Assembly (NCBI GenBank): GCA_947034885.2
Contig: OX344749.2
Span: forward strand, 39,585,682 to 39,649,681
Direction of reading: 5' to 3'
Source of the DNA: Thuidium tamariscinum
Lineage: Eukaryota > Streptophyta > Bryopsida > Hypnales > Thuidiaceae
Length of the DNA stretch: 64,000 bases
Below are positions 49,296-60,702 of the stretch, in pieces. Positions within the stretch are counted from its first letter, which is position 1, and each line of letters opens with the position of its first letter. A model generated the notes under the pieces. It saw only the letters and a list, made by a program, of their open reading frames with translations. It did not search any database and was not told the origin of the DNA. Made by a program: the position numbers and the translations under genes.

Positions 49296-49690
49296 AGTGG
49301 AAACACCCAAAACCGTGCAAATAAGGAATTCGGCATAGTTGGAGGCAGTGTTTTCTAAAAATGACATTTTTCTAGTATTAGTGAGTGAAAATCATGAATA
49401 TTCAAAATATATATATATATATATATTTCCGACACATTATGTAATTTCTACAAATTTTCAAAGTGTTGGCTCCCTAGATCTGTGAAACCGTCCAATAGGT
49501 GCCCCCCAAACTGAACCCTGTGAAAATCAGCATTCAACCAATCAGATTCTCCTATGTGTCCTTCAACTGTGTCAACTAATTATAATTACACATGTGGCAA
49601 ACACATTAAGGAAAGTCTACTGACACAATTGGGTGAATCTATGGTCCATCCCAAGGAACATGCATGGGAATGGGTGTTTTACCCTTAATC
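49296..49690 (+). repeat. Dispersed 390-bp repeat, copy 1
   Basis: Direct, diverged copy of 63,216-63,610: both have AAATAAGGAATT, GCATAGTTGGAGG, a TCATGAATATT stretch, TATGTAATTTCTA and CCAACCAGAT/CCAATCAGAT in the same order. An (AT) microsatellite lies inside at 49,407-49,426. Confidence 0.7.
49407..49426. repeat. (AT)10 microsatellite
   Basis: Uninterrupted AT dinucleotides, absent from the 63.2-kb copy of the surrounding repeat. Confidence 0.85.
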
Positions 49691-50676
49691 AATTCTATTG
49701 CTGAACTCCTTACTATCTAAGCACATGAATTTTGTCCCTTTTTGATGTATTTTGACAAACTCTAGGTGGTGAAGGGTTTAATTAGATTGTTCAAATTTGG
49801 AAGGTTGCTTCACCTCCTTTTCATAAGTGTCTCCCTAGTATATGTTGAACAACAATTCCAATCAATTCTTTACTAACTTGCAACTATTACTCATTTATAT
49901 GTAGAATTCTAGATTTTTTTTGTCTTTCCAACAAAGTTTGTTCAAGTTTTGTACATGGATGTCCAACATAGGCCACGAGGACTCAAGCTGGTTCTCACCT
50001 TGAATTCAATACAATGATGGAAAAATTCATTCATGGATGCAATAGGGTCAAAACATTCTTGAACAAAGTACTATTCAGCCTCTACAAAAAAAATTCATTG
50101 TAGTGTGCAAAAATATTCTATTTTTCTAGTAAAAACATCTATTTGGTTTTCATAATCTTTCTCTATTCACAACTAGGCAATTGATGCCTCTTCCATCTTC
50201 TTCATTCATAAGTTCATTCTCTTCATCATTCTTAGTATTAAAAGTAATTTGGCAAATCCAATAATATATTCTAAATGTACCCAAAGTCATTTTTTTAGAT
50301 TAACAATACATCATCTCCTAATCTTACAAGTTGAAAAACACTCCTATATGTAAGTTAAATTAGTTAAGAGGATGAAAATAACATCTTAGTGAAGCAAGAG
50401 TAAGATAACTTATTACAAAACCAACCTATAATCAACACTCAAAAACCATAGTTTAATGAAAGGATATTTTAAAACTATATACTAGTAAAATCTACAATAT
50501 TTTTTACAATTACCTACAATCTAATCAATAAGATTGGTAGACAATCTAATGATAATAAACAAGCTCAAATGCTTATTTAATTGATCTTAGTTGTAGTTTC
50601 CAAACACACAATTCTTTGTCTTGATTTCTATTCATGTGACATATTTCATAATATTGCCTCCTAAAATAGCTTAGTA

Positions 50677-51264
50677 AAGTAGAAGGCTCAGTAATCACCC
50701 ATCTAAGGGCTGAAATTGAATTTTCAAGAGGTGAAACATCTTGAAATATTTTTCAATATACTTGAGTTATTTGTAAAGTCCCCACTTTGGGCATGACTTT
50801 TTTTGAAGTTGAAAAGGTAACTATAGATGAAGCGTCAAACTTTTGTGCAAGATACTTATATTGCACAACTTCAAAAGTGGGGACCAAACTTTTTTAAGCA
50901 CCATTTTGATGGAAAAATAAGTTTCATGCCCACTTTTATTTCGACTTTTTTAACTCAACCAACTTTTTCACAAAACTCATGGGTTTAAACCCCGGTTTAG
51001 TGTACTTTATGAATAACTCAACTATCCTTGAAACACAAGTGGAATTGACATCTAACCCAAGTCGTTTCACATTTTATGAAGCTTTGTGGAATTAGTTATC
51101 AAATTTTGAAGTTGAAAGGGCATAGGGCTCTAAAATGGTGCCCAAGCTAAAATGTACACTGTCAATACATTTCTGAAGGCTATGAAAAGGCAACATGTAC
51201 AAAAATTGTACATTTAAGGTAGGGCACCATTTTAGAACCCACTCCATTTAAGAACCTTCTACCT
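50677..51264 (-). mobile_element. 588-bp TA/AGGTAGAAGG element
   Basis: The left end AAGTAGAAGGCTC and the complement of the right end AGGTAGAAGGTTC pair, with TA on both sides. The right 200 bp is the inverse of the 30,062 element (CTAAAATGGTGCCC, TGTACA, AGGGCACCATTTTAG). It is longer than that copy, so one has an insertion or the other a deletion. Confidence 0.65.
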
Positions 51265-51550
51265 TAGAAGGAGAAATGTAAATCTAGAACTTCTAAGGCA
51301 ATTCAAATTTTGGCTTCAAATTTTGGCTTGACAAGGAGTGAGATAGAAAATCTTTGGTTTTGTACGTTTTCAATTGCTTCCTGATTTGATAAATGAACTG
51401 GTTCCAAACCTAGCACACCAAAAGAAATCATGAAGCATCAAGTGACCAAGCTAGTCACATCAATGAAGAGGCACTGCAATTTGTAGCATACTTAAATGCA
51501 CTTCCATCAAGTTCCTCAAGCTCCCATTGATAATAGGCTCTTGAAAATGT

Positions 51551-54500
51551 TCATTGCTCACCCACTGGATCCAGGGTCTCTTCGGAGTTAATCCATGCTT
51601 TGGGAAGCTGATTAGCATTCCCTGCCGTCGTTTCACTGCGTGTGGCCCAGATGCTAGAAGCATATTCTGGGTGATCAACAAACGGGTTGCGGTTGCCTTG
51701 ATACAAAGAGCAGACTCTTGCATTCCTAAGCACCTCTGAGGCCGAGGGTGGATCCACATTGTTCCATTCCAGAAGAGTCGACAGCAGCCCCATGGTTGCC
51801 TTCGCTGTGGCCAATTGTCCCATAAGAAAAAAAATGAGCATAATTCTCAACCAACAATATCATGAACTTTGCAAGGGATGGAAAGTAGTTTCTTTTTTGT
51901 TCTTTTTTTTCATTTTTAATGCGGAAACAGATAGTTCGACTGCTTTTGAAGTAATGTTAAAAGACGAGAGCGAGAGATGGACTAGCAAGAAACCACACAA
52001 ATTCCACTGCACGTAATATTGCAGAGTGAATTCTTCCGCAAGTATACTGTGGTAATGAGACTTTCTCACTGCTTCTTCGTATTAACACAAATCTTTCTTT
52101 CAGTGTAATTTGCATGAGAAAAACACAAATCCTTCTATTCCTACCAAGTTTGAAACTCTCCAATGGCCAACGATGATTCTACTCACGTGAACAGAAAGTA
52201 AGTACACAAACAGAAGACTGCTGCTTGGGATTTTGGTGACGTATGAAGCCTTATCAAAGAGACATCTTTGCAAAGACCTGGAGTACGAGAAAAAGGACAC
52301 CTCGAAGTGTTTCCAAAATTCTCAATCACTACAAAAAATTTAAACTCGCAAGAGCAGCGAGTGATGATGTCACAAAATAAGAATAGGTACAAGGGTAAAA
52401 AGAATGGCAGACGTACCAACACTGGGTGAGTCCGAAAGCTGGAGGTTGAGGTTACCAGAAGGTTGCTCAATTCCATACCGCACTGCCATGTAAAATACTG
52501 CCCGTGCTATGTCGCCTCTAACCTGAGAAACTTTCAAGTGCTGTTAGTCTTGTACTACGTGCAAATTAAGCATTCAAACTCCAATTTAATTCACAACGAT
52601 TAGTGTGTTTTAGAGCCGAGTACTGATGGAGCTTGACAGTTGAAGTATCCAGTAAAAACATACTCAATACCCATGGTCACAAGCTTTCTTTTTCAGAAGC
52701 AAAAGAAGCACACAACGACAATATGCCACCATTCAGGATGCTATCAATAACTGTAAGAGTTTGAAAAGTACAATGTACCCTCATTTTTGGTTTTGAGACT
52801 CTTAGTAGTGTGAAAATATAATTATATGTTATTTTTTAAATAACAATATTTCAATCACACATTCCATATCCATTATGATAGTATGCTACTGAAGCTGATT
52901 GGATACTAAGCACTCCCCCCCACCCCCCACCCCAAGTGCCACGTAGTACCATCTGAACAGTATTCAGATGATCATAAATAAAATGCTCTATACATAATTT
53001 TATGGTGAATCTCGCTAAATTCAATATGAAACAATTCAAATAAAAAATTGTTTACTCTAGTATGCCTTAAAATAGAGTGATTTCTCATATTATGCGATTT
53101 GCATAATTCACATAATTCCAGAATTAGAGCACATTTCAGTTTACTTCCTCAGGGTGCAAGAATTGCAATGAGTGACGCGCACAAGTAGAAGCCAAGCTAA
53201 GAAAAACCTGAGATGGAGGCCGCCAGGTGTTCACATCAGTTGCAGTATCAGCTCCGGCCTCTTTGTTTGCAGGGATCAGACAGCGCGTTGTCTTCAGGGA
53301 GGTGCAGTCTCCAAAGTACTTATTTCCCCGTGAAGAATTCACTACAAATAAATAATCAATGAGTTATAAATATCTGACATTGTCCCAGAGAGGAAAAAAG
53401 TCTCATCATGCTGAAAAAACTACAAAGCAAAAGAATGATCAAGTTCAAGCAATTAGTGTAAGACAAACTATAATTGTTTCATATTGCATTTTCAACTACA
53501 ACAACTTTTATTGGCTTCAAAGCACAGAAGATACTTCCTTCTTCTCCCACTTGCCACAAAATAAAAATAAAACAGAATTTCTAGTAGAAAAAATGCAATG
53601 CAATAATACAATTACTGTGTTTTGCACTCATTAAATTAGTTTGAGCAATGAAAAACAACATCCTGATATATTGATTGGGATTAGACAATGAGGTACCATT
53701 AACGTCAGCTGGGCGCAAGTTGTGGACATCGGTAAACTCCGGTCGACCTTCCATAAGACCATAAGATCGGGGCCACAAATGCTCCCCTGTAGCCTCCTAC
53801 GCACAACCTTTGATAAATCATGTATTCGGAGCACAGTAAAATGGAATGCCAAAACCACAAAAGTTTTAATTTAGGAATCCAACAATGGAGGTGCACAAGC
53901 GCAAACTTACGGTTCCAGCCTTCTGCATCTCCTTGAAGACTTTTGGGCAACCTTTTCAAGCTGTAGATGTCCACTCTGCACGTTCCAAACATTCACATAA
54001 ATTGGAATAATCCTAGGAACTAAAATCAATTCTGGCAACACATACAAAGCAGAGTGTATAATCGTCTGTATACGAACTTACATGTCAGGCGAGGTGTCCG
54101 GTGATTCAGGGTCAGCAGCGTCAAGAATTTTTAGAGCATTCCAAACCTGTCAACCAAAAAAATAGTTCATAACAAAATGTAAGAGCTGCCTTCGAATCAA
54201 TGAGTCAAGAAACTGAATCCAGACTCCTTTTCTGCACAATCTTGAACTCATTTTATGTTTGCAAAGGCAATTGTGGCTCAAGTTAGAGTTATTGTTTTCC
54301 TGTCACCTACTGCTTGGTCGACATGCTGTCCGTGCTAATTCGACGGCGATAGCATGCCTAGAAATGGAATAAATTGCTTCAAAAGTGATCCGATTCTTCC
54401 AGCATTTTAGTCCAATTTCTTTTTGTGTTACATGGTCTGCTAGAATGATGTAGAATGCATGGACAGAAATAGAAAAGGCTCTTGTCCATGTCAAAATACT

Positions 54501-55574
54501 GCATACTATTGATATGTAGAAAGAAGCCAACCTGTGCATAAGAGAGTTTCTTATGCCCAGCAACGATCTCGTGCAACTTCGCTTTCAGGTTCGCCCCCTT
54601 AAGGTCAGAAGCTTGGCTGTAGTACTGCGCAACATCGTCGCACTGCGAGCCTTCAAGGGCAGAGGCAAAGTCAGCATTCCAGGGCATGAAATTGATGCTG
54701 ATGGCCATAGCCACGGCCAGCATCCATTTCCAACCAACGCCTGCTTCGGTAAGAAACGCAGTCCTGCACATCAGACATTGTCGAATTGCGGGTTTCAAAC
54801 CATATTGAATGTGCTTTGAAGTAAACTATTGGTTAACAATGGAGTAGTCAATCAAAGCATTTCAGCACACTTGTTCAAGGTACCAACATTGGTAATTGTG
54901 ATCAACTGTAATTATAGAGACAGTGACTGACGAAGCGGCGAAAACGGTGCCACTCAATGCAAATGACTGCTATTACCTGCAGCGGGAAGATTGGTAACCC
55001 AAGACTTCATCTACCACACCATGTTTCCATTCACATTCACATTGAAGTACTTCACCGCTGCAGACATAGCACTCAAAAAAAGTCTAAAAATCCCTATTGT
55101 CGAATTTTATTCGGAATGACTTTAAAAACAAACAATGACTCCTACCCACCTTAAGATCAGAAACTTTCCAGCAAGAATGCTGTGTGACTCCACCAATTCC
55201 TTTTCACTTCCGAGAATTCTCCATGGCGAGTAGCTTAACCCTAATCCAATGCCAGTTCGCGACCACAAGTGATGCGTCCAGTTCTTATGTCGCAGCAGTT
55301 CCACGTCCCTCGTATTACAACTCGAGTTCAAGATAACCCTAATTCGAGACGCAAACCGAACTTCGGTTCGTGCAGAAAAGGATGTGAGAGGTGGACATGG
55401 CCGCAAGGAGAACCAACTCTGGACGGTCGCCATGGGTGCACAATCCGCCATAGCCGACAAATTTGCAAGGGTGGAACAAGCAGCCAGGAGGTGCGAGACG
55501 AAGGTTGGGAACATGCGAACGCGGTCAGTTCCCATACCAAGAAGAGGCTGAAGAGCTCTAACCCTTGTCTTCAT
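51551..55574 (-). CDS. Endonuclease I-family nuclease, probably plastid-targeted, 8 exons
   Basis: Family members are secreted or periplasmic bacterial DNases/RNases with a beta-beta-alpha-metal fold (EndA, Vvn, Bsn). Exons: 55150-55574, 54532-54763, 54082-54146, 53911-53975, 53697-53786, 53208-53341, 52417-52522 and 51551-51804, all GT-AG and in phase, 456 residues. The N-terminal 150 or so residues are Ser/Arg-rich, then come a hydrophobic segment (MLAVAMAISINFMPW) and DFASA, as in a bipartite thylakoid-lumen signal with an A-x-A cleavage site. The catalytic domain has NREHLWPRSYG (general-base His), DVHNLRPADVNVNSSRGNKYF (metal-binding Asn), RGDIARAVFYMAVRYG, LLEWNNVDPP and QGNRNPFVDHPE. 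All key residues are present, so it should be active. The start is the only upstream ATG in phase. Plastid or lumen targeting is inferred; secretion is the alternative. Confidence 0.9.
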
Positions 55575-55774
55575 TTGGTCATGAATCTTTCCTCTATCAC
55601 TTTCAAATCATCACTTGCTGCAACGGATGTGATCATTTATGGTGAATTGCTACAAACGTACACGTTGCTTTGAGCGCCAAAGAGTAAGATTGTTATTTTA
55701 GTGTGGGTTACATAGATTTGAGATTGTGGTGAGGATTTTCAGGACTTGGAGCTTTGGAGGCCCCGGCGTTGTCC
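55575..55774. promoter_or_regulatory. Bidirectional promoter, nuclease gene and BolA gene
   Basis: Only 200 bp separate the divergent ATGs of the endonuclease I gene and the BolA gene, so both promoters and leaders must share this interval. An AG acceptor-like site at about 55,740 could mean that BolA has an extra 5' exon within it. Confidence 0.5.
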
Positions 55775-56164
55775 ATGCAGAAGTGGTTGCCGTGTCGCGG
55801 CAATAATGTGTTGTTGAAGAGCTTGCAGGTTGCTTCGTCGCAGTTTGCCTTCATGTCGATGTCCGGGACTACGCCAATGAAGAAGAAAGTCGTGATTGAG
55901 AAGAAGTTGACGGAAGGCTTGGCACCCGTGCTGCTGGAGGTGGAGGACGTCTCCCACCAGCACGCGGGTCACGCCGGCGCTCCCAAAGGCTCCTCCGAGA
56001 CGCATTTCAACGTGACGGTGGTGTCGGAACAGTTCCACGGGCGGAGTTTGCTGAAACGTCACCGGCTGGTGTACGATTTGCTCCAGGAGGAGCTTCAGCA
56101 TGGTGGCGTTCATGCGCTCTCTCTCAATACCAAAACTCCAGCTGAGATTGCTCCCCAACCCTAG
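55775..56164 (+). CDS. BolA-like protein, BOLA4 type
   Basis: BolA proteins pair with monothiol glutaredoxins to hold or pass on [2Fe-2S] clusters; plant BOLA4 is targeted to plastids and mitochondria. Single exon, 129 residues. The first 35 or so residues are basic and hydroxylated, like a short transit peptide. The BolA domain follows: LLEVEDVSHQHAGHAG, SSETHFNVTVVSEQF, SLLKRHRLVYDLLQEEL and VHALSLNTKTP, with the invariant C-terminal His of VHAL. The DVSHQHAGHAG and ETHFN wording is closer to BOLA4 than to BOLA1 or BOLA2. I start at the ATG 55,775-55,777; the frame is open slightly further upstream without an ATG, so a 5' exon is possible. Confidence 0.93.
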   Translation: MQKWLPCRGNNVLLKSLQVASSQFAFMSMSGTTPMKKKVVIEKKLTEGLAPVLLEVEDVSHQHAGHAGAPKGSSETHFNVTVVSEQFHGRSLLKRHRLVYDLLQEELQHGGVHALSLNTKTPAEIAPQP

Positions 56165-56172
56165 AATAATCT

Positions 56173-56895
56173 GCTCTTCACTTGCAACGGGTAGCCTATC
56201 AAGTGCTTTGTCGCGAATCCGAATTTGCAAATTTCAATTGCAAACCAGCATTGTCACTAGTTGTTTGGCTATTTTCATACTAGGGTTTAGAGCGTTTCTC
56301 TCGCTCTCAAGAGTTCTTGAATTGTCTTTATAATGTGAACGATCAAATTGACTTTGAATGTTGAAAGTGGCTTTCTACTTTGATCAATTGGATTCAGAGT
56401 TTCAATGAACGGTCCATAATCTCATGTGTCCGTTCTTCAGATGCAACGGGAAGCCTATCAAGTGCCTTGTAGTGATTTTGGAGTTGCAATTTTGCTCTGC
56501 AAATCTTTCAAATTAGGGTTTAGGGCGTTTCTCTCGCTCTCGAGAGTTTTCAGATAGTCCCCATAATGTGATCGATCAATCGACATCGAATGTTGTAAGC
56601 AGTTTCTACTTTGATCAATTTGGATTCAGAGTTTCAGTGAACGGTTCGTAATCTCCTCTGGCCTCTCTTCAATTGCAATGGGAAGCCATTGTAATTTGGA
56701 GTCTCAAATTTGCTATACAAACCAGCTGTCCAGACTTCGATTTGGCTCCTTTCAAGTTAGGGTTTAGGGTGTTTCTCGTGCTCTACAGTGGCGATCTTCT
56801 CCAAGAATTCTCGGATTGTCTCCAGCTACTTTGAATTTTGTAAGCGGTTTTCTTTTCACAATCATTTCAATGCTCTCTAATTCATGGCTTCGATT
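56173..56895 (+). repeat. Degenerate triplication behind BolA
   Basis: Three units of about 230-260 bp start near 56,173, 56,432 and 56,663. Each has CTTCA..TGCAA.GGG.AGCC, TTAGGGTTTAG.G.GTTTCTC and (first two) TGATCAATT.GGATTCAGAGTTTCA.TGAACGGT. Unit one begins just after the BolA stop, so the units derive from its 3' UTR or its flank. Confidence 0.7.
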
Positions 56896-58457
56896 TTTCT
56901 CCCGCAAATGGATCGTCCGCCCAAACTGGAATTTCGAGTGTAAGTATGTATCGCTGCAATCTCAATACTTATAATCAGAATATGGGTTGTTACTTGGTAG
57001 AAGTGCATTGTCCGTAGCTTTACAACAAGCTATTACTCACCTGACTTTACCGAGAATTGAGCAAAAATCTGAACTAAGTTGGCTCCACTTGGTCTGCTGT
57101 CATACTTGCTGAGCACCGTTTATTGAGTCGAGGATTATTATAACGTTGTTAGCAGATTTCAAACAAGATGCTGCTTAAAACAGAGGCTGTCTTTCTGTGC
57201 CTCTAGGATTGCAGAGGTTATGATTGGCCTTGGAATTTTCGCACCTATACAATCCCAAAATAGGGCAACCTTTTGCTGCGCGCACCTGCAGCTATGCTTA
57301 TATCCGCTCAAAACATTTAATTGAGAGAGAAAAGAACTCCAACCAGTTCCAGGTTGGCTAAAATGAAGAATCTATTACAGGTCCCACGGTTAACCCTTCA
57401 GACTGACACTACGGGTACATACCTTCCTTTGAACGTCCCTTGGGGGTAGGAAATTAGGTACAAAATTTCAATTTAACATTTTTAGTGCGACTATTGATTC
57501 CATAATCTCTGGTTACCAGGGTTCCTATTTAATACAGTTTCCAGATACGACAGAGGATACGGCCTTATCAGTTATTACCAGTGTTTTGGTATTCCAAGAC
57601 AAAGAACACGAGAAGGTGAGTCCAATACAAAATACAATAGCAACAGATGAACCAGAGTAAGGCTTTGATTGTCATAGAATTTGGTTCTCGCCACCATGCC
57701 ATCATATTTACAGAATGTAAAGAATATGTTACACGTGAAAGCAAATGGCGAAATCGAGAAGAATGCCATGCCCAGCTCAGTAATCAGTGTCAATATATAC
57801 ATCACACCTAACATGATCACTTTTGCAAAGGACCTTATTGTGTCTTGGTTGTGGAACATCGTTGGAGCTCTCAGTTCTGAGACATTTTCTCCATTACGAA
57901 CTCTCCATAACTACAACTTGACAAACCCAATAGACGTTGCCTGCCCCTAATGATGGTTGTAACAAGCTGAAACTGATGACCGACGATGGCGAGATTTCTT
58001 GACAAAAAGCCCACCTCTCCTGATGGTCGCCAAGATTCCAAGTCAGAAAGCACCGAGATACATGAATTTGAACTTGGTCACGAAACGGCATGAAGGGAAA
58101 AGCATGATCCTCAGCACCAACACCCTCAAGGAGTACTTCTCTGCTGGAACTTTGCCACCAACTATAGTTCCCCGTAAGAACAAGTGTTGCATGCACACTT
58201 CGGACGCACGGACATACACACGAGCCTAGTCAACATCCATGAAGAACAAGCGCGTCAAGATGTTCGGAATATCATTATACGATTAAATCCAGGAGGAAGC
58301 AGCAGCCTGTTACTCCAATAGAATGAGAAGAGTCGACATTCCAACTCCATCGCTCCAAACCTCCAGAGTGTAAGATTTTTGCTTTCACCTGTTCGGGAGT
58401 GAACCATGTACATGTCACCACTCTATCCCAACTTTGATAGCCTCCAGAAGGACAAGA
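56896..58457. other. Intergenic DNA
   Basis: A short plus-strand frame at 56,885-56,940 (ATG, then MASIFLPQMDRPPKLEFR, then a strong GTAAGTATG donor) could be a first exon, but no downstream exon is recognised. Minus-strand 57,575-57,859 is hydrophobic but resembles no family I know. The last part should be the RING gene 3' UTR. Confidence 0.4.
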
Positions 58458-60702
58458 TCAAGGGGAAGGTTCCCCTGGAGAACTTGTGGGGAACCTCGGC
58501 TTGCCCAAACTGACGGAGTCATCCAGCACTCCAATCCTGGACAATTTGTTCCTCGGGCTTGGCCTGCTCATAAAGCTGCTTCCTCGTACAGTTCCAGCTT
58601 TGAGAGTCGGGGGCAAAGACACAACTGGTTTCTTTATTAAAACCTTCTCAGAAGAGCTGCTGCTGCAGCGTGGGCAAGCTGGGTCTTGGCGAGAGCTCTC
58701 AGGAGTAATTTGGTCCAGACACTCAGTGTGGTAGGTGTGACCACAAACCAACACTCCCACTACATTGCATTCGTGAAAGCCCATGACACGCGAGGAGGCC
58801 CATGGCGATCGTTGCGTGACCGAGCGCGAACATATACTACAAGTCTGCATATCCGCGCAGCTGCAGAACGTGAGTAAAGAGCAAAACTCGCTCACGGTAA
58901 AATACATTGTATAGAACGATCCATTTGATCTGCAAACTATTCATCAATCTTCTGCAAAGTTGTATAAGATAACCTGTTCATATTCGTGTACTTCTCACCT
59001 TTCACTTCTAGGACAGTTTCAAACAGAAAATTGATTGATATTGACAAAAAACCTCAAAATATCATGAATTACACAGCCAGGATTTTAAGAGACTACATCC
59101 ATTCAAGATCATTACCCCCGCTCAAATTCACCGACAAACAATTGTTGTGTGGTACACATTCGAAGAATAGCAAGAAAAGGGCTACCTCAGGCCGCGGGCT
59201 AGGTGAGGATGACTGGGAACCACCGGCGATAATTTTCTCCATACACATCTGACCTGAACCTCTGTCATACGCCTCTCGATTCGTGCCCCAGCTGTAGTCA
59301 GATGGACTCGTGACATTTGTCATCCTTAACCATTCCTGCCGAGCATCGGGACCCGCTTCCATGAAGCCATGGTATGATGACCAGTCAGAGCTCCCCCCTG
59401 CACTGGAACTTCGACTGGAGTTTGATCGATGGAAAGAAAACCGTCCATCTAAAGAAGCCATTCGACCTGGGCCAGACGGGGGGAACCGTCCTTCATAATG
59501 TTCTCTCCGCGAAGGATTGCTGGGCACCAGAAATGAGGGCTTCGATACTAGAGAATCGTCCACCTGAGAAGGAGATGGAGGAACAGATTCTGAGTGAGGA
59601 GGGGGTTTCATGGCATTGGCAAATGGCGATGAAGTGATCTCGGATTTGTTTGGAACTGCAGGTGGACGGGCAAAGGAGTGTTCCTGCAGAATATATAGGA
59701 TGAGAACATAGAAACGATATAAATTCTGCGTCCAAAGATGAGAACAAAGTAGACCGCTCCCATGCTTTTTAATTAAAGGAGGACTCCCCTAACTTGGCTT
59801 TATCGAACAGGTGTGAAGCACAAATAGAAACCCATCGGATACACGTCCCTTGATACCACAGAGTCCATCAACAACAATAATAGATGAGACTTTGGGTGGT
59901 AAGGCAAGGCGATATAGAGGCATGAAATTAATTACATTGAACGACGGCACTTACCGATTTGGAAGAAGATATCATATTTGAAGGGCTGTCTGCTAATTCT
60001 GCAGTGAAAACAGGTCTCAAATTTTCAGATCGCATGGATTGTCTGTAGAGTATAATGTGAAAGTTATGCAGTCAAGAATACAATTCCAGCAAGAGGCACC
60101 CGATTCATCTATTCTTGGGTTCTCTCAAAGAATTGTGACCAAAGTAATTATCCACGAAGATGGAATTGTCGTCAGCAAAGAGCGGAGTATTCATGTACCT
60201 GATTCAGCTGTCATCGAATCAGCAATACGATGGCTGGATGAAGCAAGAGGATTCCATATAAAATTGTTGGGACTTCCACCGTACATACTCCCAGATGGTG
60301 TACGGTAATGATTGTAAAGTCTAGAGCCATCTACTCTCCTCCAGCTTCTACTCCCGCGACCACTTGAGGACAAAGATCTTCTGTGAGTAGGAAACGTTCG
60401 GGACGAAGTACCCAGGTACTCTTCACCTTGAGATTGATCCAAGTGAGAGCTCGAAAACGTAGGCACATATCCCTCATTTGAGTGCCAACGAGGTTTATCG
60501 CCTGCATTTGACCAATTGTGTGCATTTTCGGACGATCCATGTGGCCTTGCGGCCACACAGCAAAGGGACCCCGTTTTGGCTGCCTGAGTGCACACCCTCT
60601 CCTTTTCTCTTTCAGTCAAATTGACCCCCTCGTCCCAAAGACCCGGGACAGGTATCGCCGCCGTGGTGCCTAACTTTACCCCTCTAGGTTGGAATGTGAT
60701 GG
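58458..60702 (-). CDS. RING-H2 protein of the At2g21500/At4g39140 type, 5' end unresolved
   Basis: Probable E3 ubiquitin ligase. Exons: 60199-60702 (5' boundary uncertain, 60,583 is an alternative), 59955-59998, 59186-59683 and 58458-58844, all in phase. The first exon has GSLCCVAARPHGS followed by NWSNAGDKPRW, matching the start of the Arabidopsis family (MGAACCVAARD). The middle is Ser/Arg/Pro-rich. The C-terminal RING reads TCSICSRSVTQRS, VVGVLVCGHTYHTECL, TPESSRQDPACPRC, i.e. C3H2C3, as in the family's CGICSR and ACGHVYHADCL. The stop is at 58458-58460. In the family a Met precedes the Gly-Cys-Cys motif and may allow N-myristoylation. Here the codon before GSLCC is ACG, so the start Met is missing and translation must begin in an upstream exon or the leader has changed. 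Confidence 0.85.

Noticed and set aside
57575-57950. Hydrophobic minus-strand frame and overlapping plus-strand frame
   Set aside because: The minus frame resembles two membrane segments but has no flanking exons or known family; the plus frame has no early ATG. Treated as chance.
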